In this document: positions 46,078 to 55,707 of the stretch, piece after piece
Layout of the letters: every line of letters begins with the position of its first letter
How positions within the stretch are numbered: the first letter of the stretch is position 1
Assembly (NCBI RefSeq): GCF_011759365.1
Contig: NZ_JAARLZ010000003.1
Location: 124,001 to 188,000 of the forward strand
Origin: Luteibacter anthropi
Lineage (GTDB): Bacteria > Pseudomonadota > Gammaproteobacteria > Xanthomonadales > Rhodanobacteraceae
Direction: 5' to 3'
Length of the DNA stretch: 64,000 nt
Notes under the pieces: generated by a model
Told to the model about the DNA's origin: nothing
Seen by the model: the letters and a program-made list of their open reading frames with translations, nothing else
The model's database searches: none
Made by a program: the position numbers and the translations under genes

Positions 46078-46172
46078 GCGTAGCGGTTCCGGGGACTTCA
46101 AACCGCGCATGGTGCCAGCAACCCATGGGCGAATGCACCATTCGCGTGGGTTTGGTGGCTTTCAGAAACGCA

Positions 46173-46196
46173 AAACGGCGCGTTTCCGCGCCGTTT
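46173..46196 (-). terminator. hairpin after rpmF
   Basis: Perfect ten-bp stem AAACGGCGCG/CGCGCCGTTT with a four-base loop; only a short T run (TTTTG) follows on the minus strand. It suggests that fabD starts a new transcript or is reached by read-through. Confidence 0.6.
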
Positions 46197-46221
46197 GCCG
46201 AATCGTCCCTTTACGGGAAGA

Positions 46222-46416
46222 TCAGTCTTCGACTTCCACCGCACCGCGGGTGTCGATGACCTTCTTGCCGCGGTAGTAGCCATCCTTGGTCACGTGGTGA
46301 CGCAGGTGGACTTCACCGCTGGTCGGGTCGGTCGACAGCTGAACGGTCTTCAGCGCGTCGTGCGAACGGCGCATGCCGCGGGTGGACGGGGTCTTGCGGC
46401 TCTTGGCAACGGCCAT
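46222..46416 (-). CDS. rpmF: 50S ribosomal protein L32
   Basis: 64 residues, starts [22 protein letters not shown]; typical L32 but lacking the CxxC zinc ribbon, i.e. the Cys-minus form. Follows the yceD gene by 18 bp; yceD-rpmF is conserved. In many relatives plsX-fabH follow; not here. Confidence 0.97.
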   Translation of the reverse strand: MAVAKSRKTPSTRGMRRSHDALKTVQLSTDPTSGEVHLRHHVTKDGYYRGKKVIDTRGAVEVED

Positions 46417-46434
46417 GGCGAATCTCCAGCGAAA

Positions 46435-46953
46435 TTACTTCTTCATGAGTTCGCGGAGCGCCGCGAACGGGTTTTCTGTCGTTTCCGACGGCGGGACTTC
46501 GTCCTCGTCGGGTCCAGTCGTATCTTCGGGCAACTCGTAGTCCGGATTGACCGGAACCAGGGGCAGCGCCAAAAGCAGTTCATCTTCGATCGTGGCCAGC
46601 GGATCCAGCTTGCCGTCCTGCTCGAGCAGGAGCGGTTCGTAGCCGGGCGGAAGCGAGGCTTCCTCACGCTCTTCGACGATCAGCCCAAGGCGGGTGTCGA
46701 CCTCCACCGGAAGCGCGAAGGGCTCCAGCGAACGTTGGCACACCAGCATGAGCGTTGCCCGGGCACGCACCGCCACATAGGCGACACTGAGTTCGTCCCG
46801 ACCGAAATCGAGCTCATAGGTTACGTCACCCTCGGGCGACGCGACCACCTCGCCGAGGCGCCTGAGCGCCGACACGGGGAGCTGACCCTGGAACGAACGC
46901 CGCGCACGAACTTCGCGCCAAGCGTCCACGGACGATGGCAAAGTCACGGACAT
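46435..46953 (-). CDS. yceD: 23S rRNA accumulation protein YceD (DUF177)
   Basis: 172 residues. The YceD family cooperates in 23S rRNA accumulation and is coupled to rpmF. Conserved QRSLEPFALPVE and acidic segments are seen. The start ATG 46953 has no Shine-Dalgarno sequence and only a few bases from a predicted transcription start (46986-46963 promoter), so translation may be leaderless. Confidence 0.9.
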   Translation of the reverse strand: MSVTLPSSVDAWREVRARRSFQGQLPVSALRRLGEVVASPEGDVTYELDFGRDELSVAYVAVRARATLMLVCQRSLEPFALPVEVDTRLGLIVEEREEASLPPGYEPLLLEQDGKLDPLATIEDELLLALPLVPVNPDYELPEDTTGPDEDEVPPSETTENPFAALRELMKK

Positions 46954-46962
46954 AATCGCGAA

Positions 46963-46991
46963 ATGGTAGGCACCAACATCCCTGAAGTCAA
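46963..46991 (-). promoter_or_regulatory. candidate yceD-rpmF promoter
   Basis: Minus strand TTGACT (46991-46986), 17-bp spacer, TACCAT (46968-46963). The predicted start is about three bases before the ATG of yceD. Confidence 0.6.
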
Positions 46992-47098
46992 CCGGTTAGG
47001 CCGGTCAAAGGTACTTTTGCGCCTTTTGGCGGCTTTCGGGCAGACTCTTTGCCCGGCCGGCAGTTTGCCGTAGCGCGCCCCCAGGGGGAAGAGGCAGC

Positions 47099-47545
47099 GT
47101 GTTTTCCTTTGTTTATTATGCACTTGTGGCCGCCATCCTGGTGACCCTGGCTTTCTGCGCCTGGGTGTTCCGCCATCAGCGCATCCGGCGACGCCGCGGC
47201 GCCCTGCAGGACCTCCACGACCACGCCGACCGCCTGGAAGCCGATCTCAAGGATTGTCGCGACCGGCTACAGCGTGCCCACGCCGTGATGTCCACCCACC
47301 CCGAACTGCCCGCCAGCGGCGAGGTGGAGGCCCGACAGGCCGTGGATTCGGGCCTGCGCGCCCTGCTCAGCCAGCGCCTGTGGATCCGCGACAAGGCGCC
47401 CGCCGCCAGCCAGCGCGAACTCGACGATGCAGTGAACGCGCTGGTTCGCGCCCGCGAGCGCCTGGAACCACGCCTGCGCGCCCTCGACGATGCGCAGGCG
47501 GCCCTCGATACTGCCGTGCGCGAACACATCCACAGGGACTTCTGA
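47099..47545 (+). CDS. hypothetical small membrane-anchored helical protein
   Basis: 148 residues from GTG 47099 (GAAGAGG upstream). One N-terminal membrane helix (YYALVAAILVTLAFCAWVF, 6-24), then a basic stop (RHQRIRRRR), and a long Ala/Arg/Leu-rich helical cytoplasmic part (LQDLHDHADRLEADLKDCRDRLQRAHAV ...). Predicted coiled coil; no known family. Adjacent to maf with two bp between, probably one operon. Confidence 0.7.
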   Translation: MFSFVYYALVAAILVTLAFCAWVFRHQRIRRRRGALQDLHDHADRLEADLKDCRDRLQRAHAVMSTHPELPASGEVEARQAVDSGLRALLSQRLWIRDKAPAASQRELDDAVNALVRARERLEPRLRALDDAQAALDTAVREHIHRDF

Positions 47546-47547
47546 TC

Positions 47548-48132
47548 TTGGCCACGCCCCCGACCGTCATCCTGGCTTCCACGTCGCACTATCGCGCCGG
47601 CCTGCTCCGCCGTCTGCTCGAACATTTCGAACAGGCCTCACCGGGCACCGACGAGGATCACCGTACCAACGAAGCCCCCGCCACACGCGCCGCGCGCCTG
47701 GCCGAAGCCAAGGCGCGGGCGGTGGCATCATCAAGACCGGGGACCGTGGTGATCGGCTCCGACCAGGTCGCCGACCTGGCCGGCACGGTGCTCGACAAGC
47801 CGGGCACCGTGCATGCCGCGCATCGCCAGCTGGCCGCCAGCTCAGGGCGCGAGGTGATCTTCCATACCGCAGTGTGCGTCATCGACGCCCAGGGCGACGC
47901 CCTGCTGCATGTGGACGAAACACGCGTGAGTTTCCGCGAACTGACCCAGGCGGACATCGAGCGTTACGTCGAACGCGAACGACCGCTCGATTGCGCAGGC
48001 AGCTTCAAGTGCGAGGGCCTGGGCATCGCGTTGTTCGAGAAGATCGTCAACGAGGACCCGACCGCCCTCGTGGGCCTGCCGTTGATCGCTACCTCGCGAC
48101 TGCTGCGCAAGGCCGGCATCCCCCTGCCCTAG
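47548..48132 (+). CDS. maf: Maf/YceF nucleotide pyrophosphatase
   Basis: 194 residues from TTG 47548 with AGGGA upstream; homologues begin TVILASTSHYRAGLLRRL. The catalytic GSDQVADL segment resembles the YceF subfamily, which prefers m7GTP, rather than the dTTP/UTP-specific YhdE type. A longer in-frame ORF from 47254 starts within the upstream gene and is discarded. Confidence 0.88.
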   Translation: MATPPTVILASTSHYRAGLLRRLLEHFEQASPGTDEDHRTNEAPATRAARLAEAKARAVASSRPGTVVIGSDQVADLAGTVLDKPGTVHAAHRQLAASSGREVIFHTAVCVIDAQGDALLHVDETRVSFRELTQADIERYVERERPLDCAGSFKCEGLGIALFEKIVNEDPTALVGLPLIATSRLLRKAGIPLP

Positions 48133-48140
48133 ATCGCCAC

Positions 48141-49727
48141 TCAGCGGCTGGACGCGCGCCAGGCGGCCATCCATACGATGCACTGGTCGGGCGGCCCGGC
48201 ATCGGATCGTGCGGCGCGCGCCCTGGCCTCGTACAGCGCGATGCGACGACGTCCGTCGAACAGATCGGCTCTTGCCAGCGGCCGGATGATCTCGACCCGC
48301 GAACAGATCGAATCCAGCCAGTCTTTCGTTTCGCGCTCGCGCAGGGCGGTTTCGTCCACTGCCAGTAGTAGCCGCTTTCCGGCCTGACCATGCAAGGCCG
48401 ATTCATCGAGACGCCAGCTGGCAAGTTGTGGCGCCCGTCCGTGCTTGACGTTGAGTGGACTGTCCAGCGAATAGATGGCGCGCGGGCCACCGAGCTCGAA
48501 GCGCAGTTCCGCCGCGAGCATGAAGTTGTCGGCCACCACCAGCGCGCCGCTGTCATGCAGCAGTTCGTTGCGCACGAGTGTGCCGCTCTCACGCCAGCCG
48601 GTGAAGTTCGACGGGAAAGCCTTTGCATTGGCAAGCACCCGTGCGCCATTCGTAGAAGCCGCCAGCCCGAGGTAGACGAATCCGCCACACAGTCCTGCAA
48701 ATGCCAGCGCAAATCCCACGACGGCAAATCGTCGCCACGCGCGCCCCGCCCCCGCCAGCTGCGCGGGCAGCACGGCACACAGCAACAGATAGCCCGGCAA
48801 CGGCCAGTGCGCACGGAAACGAAGATCGTCGGCAAAAAGGCCCAGCACGAAGTAGCCGATGATGAAGGTACCCGCGATGACTGCCACCAGGTCGCCTGGT
48901 GCACGCTCACGTCCCACCCATGCACGCCACAACGACCAGAGCAGTAGCAACCAGGCCAGTGGCGTGCATGCGATGGCCTGCTCCAGCGGCTGCACCAGCG
49001 CATCCGCATGGAAGCTCCACGGGTTGCGCTCTACCAGCTGAAACGCAACGCCCGCGCCGTGCGATTGCAGGTTGTAGAGAAGAATGGGAACGAGCCCCAG
49101 CGTTGCGATACCCAGCGCAAGCCACAGCCCGCTGTTGCGCCAGCAGGCCCTGCCCCGCGGTGTAGCCAGGAGAAACACGAGGCCCGCCAGCATGGCCATG
49201 GCCGCGCGATAGTGCGTGGCCCATGCAAGCGCCAGCCCCAGGCCGAGCGCAATCCAGTCATTCCAGCCGTCGCGATCCAGCGCATTCGCAAGCCCCTGCG
49301 CTGCCAGAAGGATCGCGAAGGTCAGTGGCACATCCGGCAACGCCAGCACACCGAGACTGCCCGCCAGCGGCAGGCAAAGGGCGAGCATGCCGGCCTGCCA
49401 GCCCGCAGCATCCCCGCCATGGGTGCGTGCCAGCGCGCGTACCTGCCACGGAATCACCGCCCCGATGAGCAGGAACGGCAGACGCATGGCAAACAGGCCA
49501 TGGCCGAAGACCAGCTCGGAGATGCCGATAAGCCATGCCGTCATCGGCGGCAGGTCGCTATAGCCCCACGCAGGCGAGAGACTTTCCTGCCAGTAGAAGG
49601 CTTCGTCACCAAACGGCGACAACAGGCATGCGATCACCCATCGCACGACGAAGGTCGAAACGAACAGGATGAGGAATGCGCCTCGCCAGGCGCTCGCAGG
49701 CGCCGCTACACTCGACCGCTCACCCAT
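48141..49727 (-). CDS. glycosyltransferase family 39 (PMT_2/ArnT-like) membrane protein
   Basis: 528 residues with about 10-12 membrane helices. N-terminal FGDEAFYWQESL carries the acidic D-E motif of GT39/GT83 enzymes that use polyprenyl-phosphate sugar donors. Exact acceptor (lipid A, protein, glycan) cannot be read. Convergent with maf, 9 bp away; divergent from the moxR operon with a 35-bp gap. Confidence 0.85.
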   Translation of the reverse strand: MGERSSVAAPASAWRGAFLILFVSTFVVRWVIACLLSPFGDEAFYWQESLSPAWGYSDLPPMTAWLIGISELVFGHGLFAMRLPFLLIGAVIPWQVRALARTHGGDAAGWQAGMLALCLPLAGSLGVLALPDVPLTFAILLAAQGLANALDRDGWNDWIALGLGLALAWATHYRAAMAMLAGLVFLLATPRGRACWRNSGLWLALGIATLGLVPILLYNLQSHGAGVAFQLVERNPWSFHADALVQPLEQAIACTPLAWLLLLWSLWRAWVGRERAPGDLVAVIAGTFIIGYFVLGLFADDLRFRAHWPLPGYLLLCAVLPAQLAGAGRAWRRFAVVGFALAFAGLCGGFVYLGLAASTNGARVLANAKAFPSNFTGWRESGTLVRNELLHDSGALVVADNFMLAAELRFELGGPRAIYSLDSPLNVKHGRAPQLASWRLDESALHGQAGKRLLLAVDETALRERETKDWLDSICSRVEIIRPLARADLFDGRRRIALYEARARAARSDAGPPDQCIVWMAAWRASSR

Positions 49728-49762
49728 CGACAGGACCCGCCCCCGGGGCGCACGTTCCGATC

Positions 49763-50703
<941 letters not shown>

Positions 50704-50704
<1 letters not shown>

Positions 50705-51654
50705 TGAACCGGCGCGGCCTGCTTGCCTGGGCGGAGCGACGCCTGCCGTCGCTTACCCGGTTGCGTGCACGGGAGCCGCTGCCCATCCATCTGCATCGTC
50801 GGCGCATCTATATCGTGCCGACGGGGTTTGGCATCGGCTTCTCGGTGCTGCTGGCCGTGATGCTGGTCGGCGCGCTCAACTACACGAACAACGCAGCGCT
50901 GATGCTGACCTGCCTGCTGGGCGCCGCCGCCGTGGGCAGCATGCTGGTGGCCTTTCGCACCCTCAACGGCCTGGTCATCGGCAGCCTGCGCTCGGACAGC
51001 GTCCACGCCGGTGAACCGGTGCGGGTGTCGCTGGACGTCTCGGCGTCGCAACGCATCCGGACCGCCATACGGCTGGATGTGGAGGGCAAGGAACATGTCT
51101 TCACCGTGCATCCGGGGAAGCCCGTCCCTGCCGAATTCCAGCTCGACACGTCCTTTCGTGGCTGGCAGCCCCTGCCACGCATGCGGCTGCATACCCGCTG
51201 GCCCATGGGACTGTTCCGCGCCTGGAGCTGGCTGCATCCCGAGCGTGCCGTCCTGGTATACCCGCGTCCGGAGGCCTTCGGACCGGCGCCGGCCGTTCCC
51301 AGTGGTGATGCCGATCGCGGTCGCCCCCGACCCGGTGACGAGCTGGCGGCGCTGCGCGAATACCGCGCGGGCGACCCGCGCCGGCAGATCGCCTGGAAGC
51401 TGAGCGCCCGTCATCATGGCCTGCTGGTCAAGGATCTCGAACAGCCCGCGCCTCGCGAAGACTGGCGCCTGGACTGGGACGCCATGCACGGACTCGACGA
51501 CGAATCACGCATCGCCCGCCTGGCTCGCTGGGTGGATGAGGCCCGTGACACCGGCAGGCGCTGGAGCCTGCGCCTGCCCGATGCCTTCTTCGATATCGCC
51601 CAGGGCGACGAGCATTACCACCGCTGCATGACGGCCCTTGCCCTGCACCCATGA
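50704..51654 (+). CDS. DUF58 domain-containing protein
   Basis: 316 residues. Two membrane helices near the N-terminus (about 38-84), a beta-rich extracytoplasmic part, then the DUF58 motif DELAALREYRAGDPRRQIAWKLSAR (~residues 217-240), related to a von Willebrand-like fold. Function unknown. Starts on the last base of the moxR stop codon (TGATG). Confidence 0.92.
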
Positions 51655-53633
51655 TCGGATTGTTCCGCTCCCGCCCATCCCCCAGTGAGCCGACGATCGG
51701 CCGACACGCGTTCGATCTGTTGTGTCTCACCATGGGCTTCGTGCTGCTCGTGCACGCAGCGCATCTTCCGTGGTGGCTGACCGCCGGACTCGGCATCGTG
51801 CTGTTTCTTCGCTGGCAGCATCGACGCAGCGGAGGTGGCAAGGTTACGGCGCTGATCCGGGTTCCCCTGCTAGCGCTGCTGCTTGGCGGCATCATCGCGC
51901 ACTACGGCACGTTGTTCGGGCGCGATCCAGGCAGCGCCTTCGCGGTGGGGCTGCTGGTACTGAAGCTCCTGGAAAGCGAGCGCCTGCGCGATGCGAGGGT
52001 CGGCATCGCGTTTGCCTGCTTCGGGCTGATGAGTGCCCTGCTGTTCGACCAGGGACTCATCGCCAGTGCCTTCGTCAGCCTCGGACTGCTGCCCGCCCTG
52101 GCGACGCTACGATTGCTCGAAGACCCTGACGCAGACACCCATCGATGGCGCGCCGCATGGCAACCCGTCGTACTCGCCCTGCTCGCATCGGTGCCGCTGG
52201 CGGTCTTTGCATTCTTGTTCGTTCCACGCCTCGGCAGTCCGTTATGGGGCACGCCTGACAGCGGCCAGGCCACGACGGGACTCTCCGGGCGCCTGTCGCC
52301 GGGCAACATGCTCGACCTGATGACCGACGATACGCCGGCACTGCGGGTCACCTTCGACGGAACACCGCCGGCCAATAACCAGCGCTATTTCCGCGCCTAC
52401 ACCATGCAGTTTTTCGACGGCACCGAGTGGACGCCGGGATCGCGTGCAACCCGACGACCGCCTGCTGCCGCCGACTACGGGCACCGCATCGCTTACCACG
52501 CATCGATCGAACCGACTCACGATCGCATCGTCCCGATGCTGGACCTCCCGACCATGGCCCCGCAGGACGCCGTGCTGCGCCCGGATCACACCGTGCTTGC
52601 GAATCGTCGCATCGACGACGTGATGAGCATCGCAGCGATGGCCGCCACCGACTATCGCTTCGAAGCCTCGCTGGACGACGACGTACGGCAGGACAACCTG
52701 CAACTGCCTCTGCGTACAGGGCCCAAGGCACGCGAACTCGCAAGTTCATGGGCCCAACGCTTCGGCAGCGACCACGCCGCCATCGTGCAAGCGGCACTGG
52801 CCCTGTTTCACGACAGCTTCTCTTACACGCTCGCCCCCGATCCCCTGGGCGCCGATCGCATCGACGATTTTCTTTTCCAGACAAAGGCAGGCTACTGCGA
52901 GCACTTTGCGTCGAGTTTTACCTTCCTCATGCGTGCCGCCGGCATACCCGCGCGTGTCGTCACGGGATATCAGGGTGGCTACTGGAACAGCAGCGCCGCT
53001 TATCTGCTGGTGCGTCGTTCGGACGCACATGCGTGGTCGGAAGTATGGCTCGAAGGACGAGGCTGGGTCCGCGTGGACCCCACCGCCGCCGTTCGCCCCG
53101 AACGGGTCGAGCTCGGCGCAGCTGCGGCAGCAGGAAGCCAGCGCGATGGATGGCTGGATATCGGCTGGATTCGCAACTTGCGGAACCGCTGGGATGTCGT
53201 CAACCAATGGTGGAACCGGGGCGTTATCGGCTTCGACAGCTTGCGTCAGCAGAGCCTGCTCCAACCCTTCGGAGTCGACCGCGCCGACGTGACCGACCTG
53301 GCCGTGGTCCTGGCCATCGGTTGCTCGCTGCTGGTCGCCATCGCCCTGGGCTGGGCGGTCTTCCAGCGACGTGAAGGCGACGCACTGGATGCGTGGATGC
53401 GACGTCTCGAGCGCAAGCTCGCACGGGCTGGCGTCGTTCGTCGAACCGGTGAAGGTCCGAAGCATTTCCTCGCCCGTGCGGCCCGCGCCCTGCCAGCCCA
53501 GCGAAATGCCTTGGAAAGGTTGAACGAGCTTTACTTGCGGTCGCGCTACGCCCACGACGAACCGCCGCCTGAATCGATCAGAGCATTCGGACACGCGGTA
53601 AGGGAATTAAGTGCGCGCCGCGTGGTCAAATAA
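51651..53633 (+). CDS. tgpA: TgpA-like transglutaminase-family membrane protein
   Basis: 660 residues. N-terminal membrane domain of six to seven helices (DUF3488), a periplasmic transglutaminase-like domain and a last membrane helix (~545-565) with a DUF4129-like cytoplasmic end. The catalytic Cys416 (KAGYCEHF), His460 (SDAHAWSEV) and Asp476 (RVDPTAAV) are intact. Pseudomonas TgpA is essential for growth; substrate unknown. Starts with a 4-bp overlap on DUF58. Confidence 0.92.
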   Translation: MIGLFRSRPSPSEPTIGRHAFDLLCLTMGFVLLVHAAHLPWWLTAGLGIVLFLRWQHRRSGGGKVTALIRVPLLALLLGGIIAHYGTLFGRDPGSAFAVGLLVLKLLESERLRDARVGIAFACFGLMSALLFDQGLIASAFVSLGLLPALATLRLLEDPDADTHRWRAAWQPVVLALLASVPLAVFAFLFVPRLGSPLWGTPDSGQATTGLSGRLSPGNMLDLMTDDTPALRVTFDGTPPANNQRYFRAYTMQFFDGTEWTPGSRATRRPPAAADYGHRIAYHASIEPTHDRIVPMLDLPTMAPQDAVLRPDHTVLANRRIDDVMSIAAMAATDYRFEASLDDDVRQDNLQLPLRTGPKARELASSWAQRFGSDHAAIVQAALALFHDSFSYTLAPDPLGADRIDDFLFQTKAGYCEHFASSFTFLMRAAGIPARVVTGYQGGYWNSSAAYLLVRRSDAHAWSEVWLEGRGWVRVDPTAAVRPERVELGAAAAAGSQRDGWLDIGWIRNLRNRWDVVNQWWNRGVIGFDSLRQQSLLQPFGVDRADVTDLAVVLAIGCSLLVAIALGWAVFQRREGDALDAWMRRLERKLARAGVVRRTGEGPKHFLARAARALPAQRNALERLNELYLRSRYAHDEPPPESIRAFGHAVRELSARRVVK

Positions 53634-53677
53634 GGGGCATGGCGTCGGCCGTGCCCGGTGCCTCTGGGAGATGTGAC

Positions 53678-54262
53678 ATGTCCATGTTCAAACCGCTGGC
53701 TCTTGCCGCCGCGACTCTGGCTCTTGGCGCCTGCGCCACGGTGCCGCAGCCGCTGCAGGGCCAGTTCAACGATGTATCCACCGCCGGCGCCCAGCAAGGC
53801 GGCGCCCCTGGTGCCAAGGTCCGCTGGGGCGGCGAGATCATCAAGACGGAGCCGGGTCCGCAGCAGACCTGCTTCTACGTGCTCTCCGAACCGCTCGACA
53901 GCGAAGCCCGCCCCACTGCCAGCAAGCAGGACACCCAGGGCCGCTTCGTGGCCTGCCGTGATGGCTTCTACGATCCGGAAGTATTCGTCCGTGGTCGCGA
54001 GATCACCGTCACCGGTACGCTGCATGGCGCCATCACGCAGAAGGTCGGCGATTTCGACTACGCCTATCCGCGCGTCGAGGCCGATGTGGTCTACCTGTGG
54101 CCGAAGCGCGTTCCGGTGAACCGCTACCCGCCAGGCTTCTACGACCCGTTCTGGGGTCCGGGCTGGGGCCCGGGCTGGGGTCCGTACTACGGCCCGTGGG
54201 GCGATCCGTTCTGGTACCGCCCACGCACGATCATCGTGCCGCGACCGGTTCCGCATCGCTGA
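53678..54262 (+). CDS. Slp family outer-membrane lipoprotein
   Basis: 194 residues from ATG 53678 (GGGAG at 8 bases; GAC-ATG). Lipobox LGAC with Cys19, so a lipoprotein. Slp/YeaY-like beta domain with GAKVRWGGEIIKTEPG and VRGREITVTGTLHG. C-terminal Pro/Gly/Trp-rich repeat (PGFYDPFWGPGWGPGWGPYYGPWG), uncommon. Plus strand, 44 bp after tgpA, terminator right below. Confidence 0.9.
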   Translation: MSMFKPLALAAATLALGACATVPQPLQGQFNDVSTAGAQQGGAPGAKVRWGGEIIKTEPGPQQTCFYVLSEPLDSEARPTASKQDTQGRFVACRDGFYDPEVFVRGREITVTGTLHGAITQKVGDFDYAYPRVEADVVYLWPKRVPVNRYPPGFYDPFWGPGWGPGWGPYYGPWGDPFWYRPRTIIVPRPVPHR

Positions 54263-54270
54263 TCGATCCG

Positions 54271-54304
54271 CAAGAAAAAGCCGGCGAAAGCCGGCTTTTT
54301 CTTG
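54271..54304 (+). terminator. intrinsic terminator after the Slp gene
   Basis: Perfect 15-bp stem CAAGAAAAAGCCGGC/GCCGGCTTTTTCTTG with GAAA tetraloop; near the 54262 stop, works on both strands. Confidence 0.92.
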
Positions 54305-54312
54305 CTGTTTCT

Positions 54313-54398
54313 GTAGGAGCGCGCCTTGCGCGCGACCGGGTGTGCGGGAATGATCAAGTACATCGCAACACCCGGTCGCGCGCAAGGCGCGCTCCTAC
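54313..54398. repeat. REP doublet (forward + inverse)
   Basis: Forward copy 54313-54339 and inverse copy 54372-54398, heads outward, 32 bp apart, between the Slp terminator and the HIT gene stop (convergent genes). Confidence 0.9.
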
Positions 54399-54408
54399 AA
54401 ATGCCGGG

Positions 54409-54753
54409 TCAGCCCGGTGGCCAGGTCATCTGGCGGCCCGCCAGCAGATGCACGTGGATGTGATACACCGTCTGTCCACCGTGCGAGTTGGTGTTGATCA
54501 CCGTGCGGTAGCCATCCTTCGCAAAACCCTGCTCCCTGGCGTACTCCGCCGCCGCAAGCAGCAGCTTGCCGAGCAGTTCGGCATCCGCCGGCGCCGCATC
54601 ATCGAGCGTGGCGATCGCCCGCTTCGGGATAAAGAGCACATGCACCGGAGCCTGCGGATTGAGATCGACGAAGCCCAGCACGTCACCGTTTTCAAAAACG
54701 ATGTTGGCTGGAATGTCGCGGCGGATGATCTTGGCGAAAATGGTATCGGTCAT
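54409..54753 (-). CDS. hinT: HIT family nucleotide hydrolase (histidine triad)
   Basis: 114 residues from ATG 54753 (AGGA at seven bases). Histidine triad motif HIHVHLLAG at 98-106, with His100 as nucleophile; and the IF-type N-terminus MTDTIFAKIIRRDIPANIVFENGDVLGF. HinT-type enzymes hydrolyse adenosine phosphoramidates and lysyl-AMP. Part of the recR cluster. Confidence 0.92.
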   Translation of the reverse strand: MTDTIFAKIIRRDIPANIVFENGDVLGFVDLNPQAPVHVLFIPKRAIATLDDAAPADAELLGKLLLAAAEYAREQGFAKDGYRTVINTNSHGGQTVYHIHVHLLAGRQMTWPPG

Positions 54754-54770
54754 GCGGTTTCCTTGCGTAT

Positions 54771-55373
54771 TCAACCAAGCGACTGACGACTGCCGAACGC
54801 ATGCGCCAGCGTGCCCCTGTCGACGAATTCCAGCTCGCCGCCAAGCGGCACGCCATGGGCCAGGCGTGTGGCGCGGATGCCCGCCGCCTTCGCCAGCTGC
54901 CCGATGTAGTGCGCGGTGGCTTCGCCTTCCACGGTCGGATTGGTGGCGATGATCATTTCCTCCACCTCTCCTTCCGCCAGGCGTTCGACAAGCAGCGGAA
55001 GGCCCAGCTCGTCCGGACCCAGCCCATCCAGCGGTGACAGGCGGCCGAGCAACACGAAGTAGTGCCCGCGATAGCCCGTGGCCTGCTCGATGGCGGCGAG
55101 ATCCGAAGGCGACTCCACGATGCACAGCACCTGCTTGTCGCGGCTGCTGCTGGCGCAGAGCGAGCACACCGGCGTCTCGCTGAAATTGCGGCAACGCGTG
55201 CAGTTACCCACGTCACGCATCGCCGTTTCCAGCGCGGATGCCAGGCGCATGCCTCCCTGCCGCTCGCGTTCGAGCAGGTGGAAGGCCATGCGCTGGGCAC
55301 TCTTCGCACCGACACCCGGCAGGCAGCGCAGGGCATCGATGAGTTCGCCGAGCAGTCGGGAGCCGTTGCTCAT
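54771..55373 (-). CDS. recR: recombination mediator RecR
   Basis: 200 residues. Helix-hairpin-helix N-terminus ([20 protein letters not shown]), zinc finger C58, C61, C70, C73, Toprim domain ([15 protein letters not shown]) and a Walker-B-like C-terminus. With RecF/RecO it loads RecA. 10 bp below ebfC. Confidence 0.97.
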   Translation of the reverse strand: MSNGSRLLGELIDALRCLPGVGAKSAQRMAFHLLERERQGGMRLASALETAMRDVGNCTRCRNFSETPVCSLCASSSRDKQVLCIVESPSDLAAIEQATGYRGHYFVLLGRLSPLDGLGPDELGLPLLVERLAEGEVEEMIIATNPTVEGEATAHYIGQLAKAAGIRATRLAHGVPLGGELEFVDRGTLAHAFGSRQSLG

Positions 55374-55383
55374 CGACGTATCT

Positions 55384-55707
55384 TCAGAACGGCATCTTGA
55401 AGCCGGCGGGCAGGTTCAGCCCGGCGGTGACGCCACCCAGACGGCTACGGCTGAGTTCGGCGATCTTGTTCACGGCATCGTTGATCGCAGCGGCGACCAG
55501 GTCTTCGGCCATCTCCGCATCGTCGGCGAAGGCCTGGCGATCGATGTGCACCGAGCGCACTTCGTGCCCACCGGACATCGTGACGGTGACCAGGCCGCCA
55601 CCCGCGCTGCCGGTGACTTCCGTCTTCGCCAGTTCTTCCTGCGCACGCTTCATTTCGTCCTGCATGCGCTGGGCCTGCTGCATCAGCTGACCGATTTGAC
55701 CTTTCAT
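55384..55707 (-). CDS. ebfC: YbaB/EbfC family nucleoid-associated protein
   Basis: 107 residues. Small DNA-binding dimer, mostly helical with central hairpin: [26 protein letters not shown] and [17 protein letters not shown]. Start overlaps dnaX stop by 4 bp (ATGA); dnaX-ebfC-recR is the standard cluster. Confidence 0.96.
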   Translation of the reverse strand: MKGQIGQLMQQAQRMQDEMKRAQEELAKTEVTGSAGGGLVTVTMSGGHEVRSVHIDRQAFADDAEMAEDLVAAAINDAVNKIAELSRSRLGGVTAGLNLPAGFKMPF

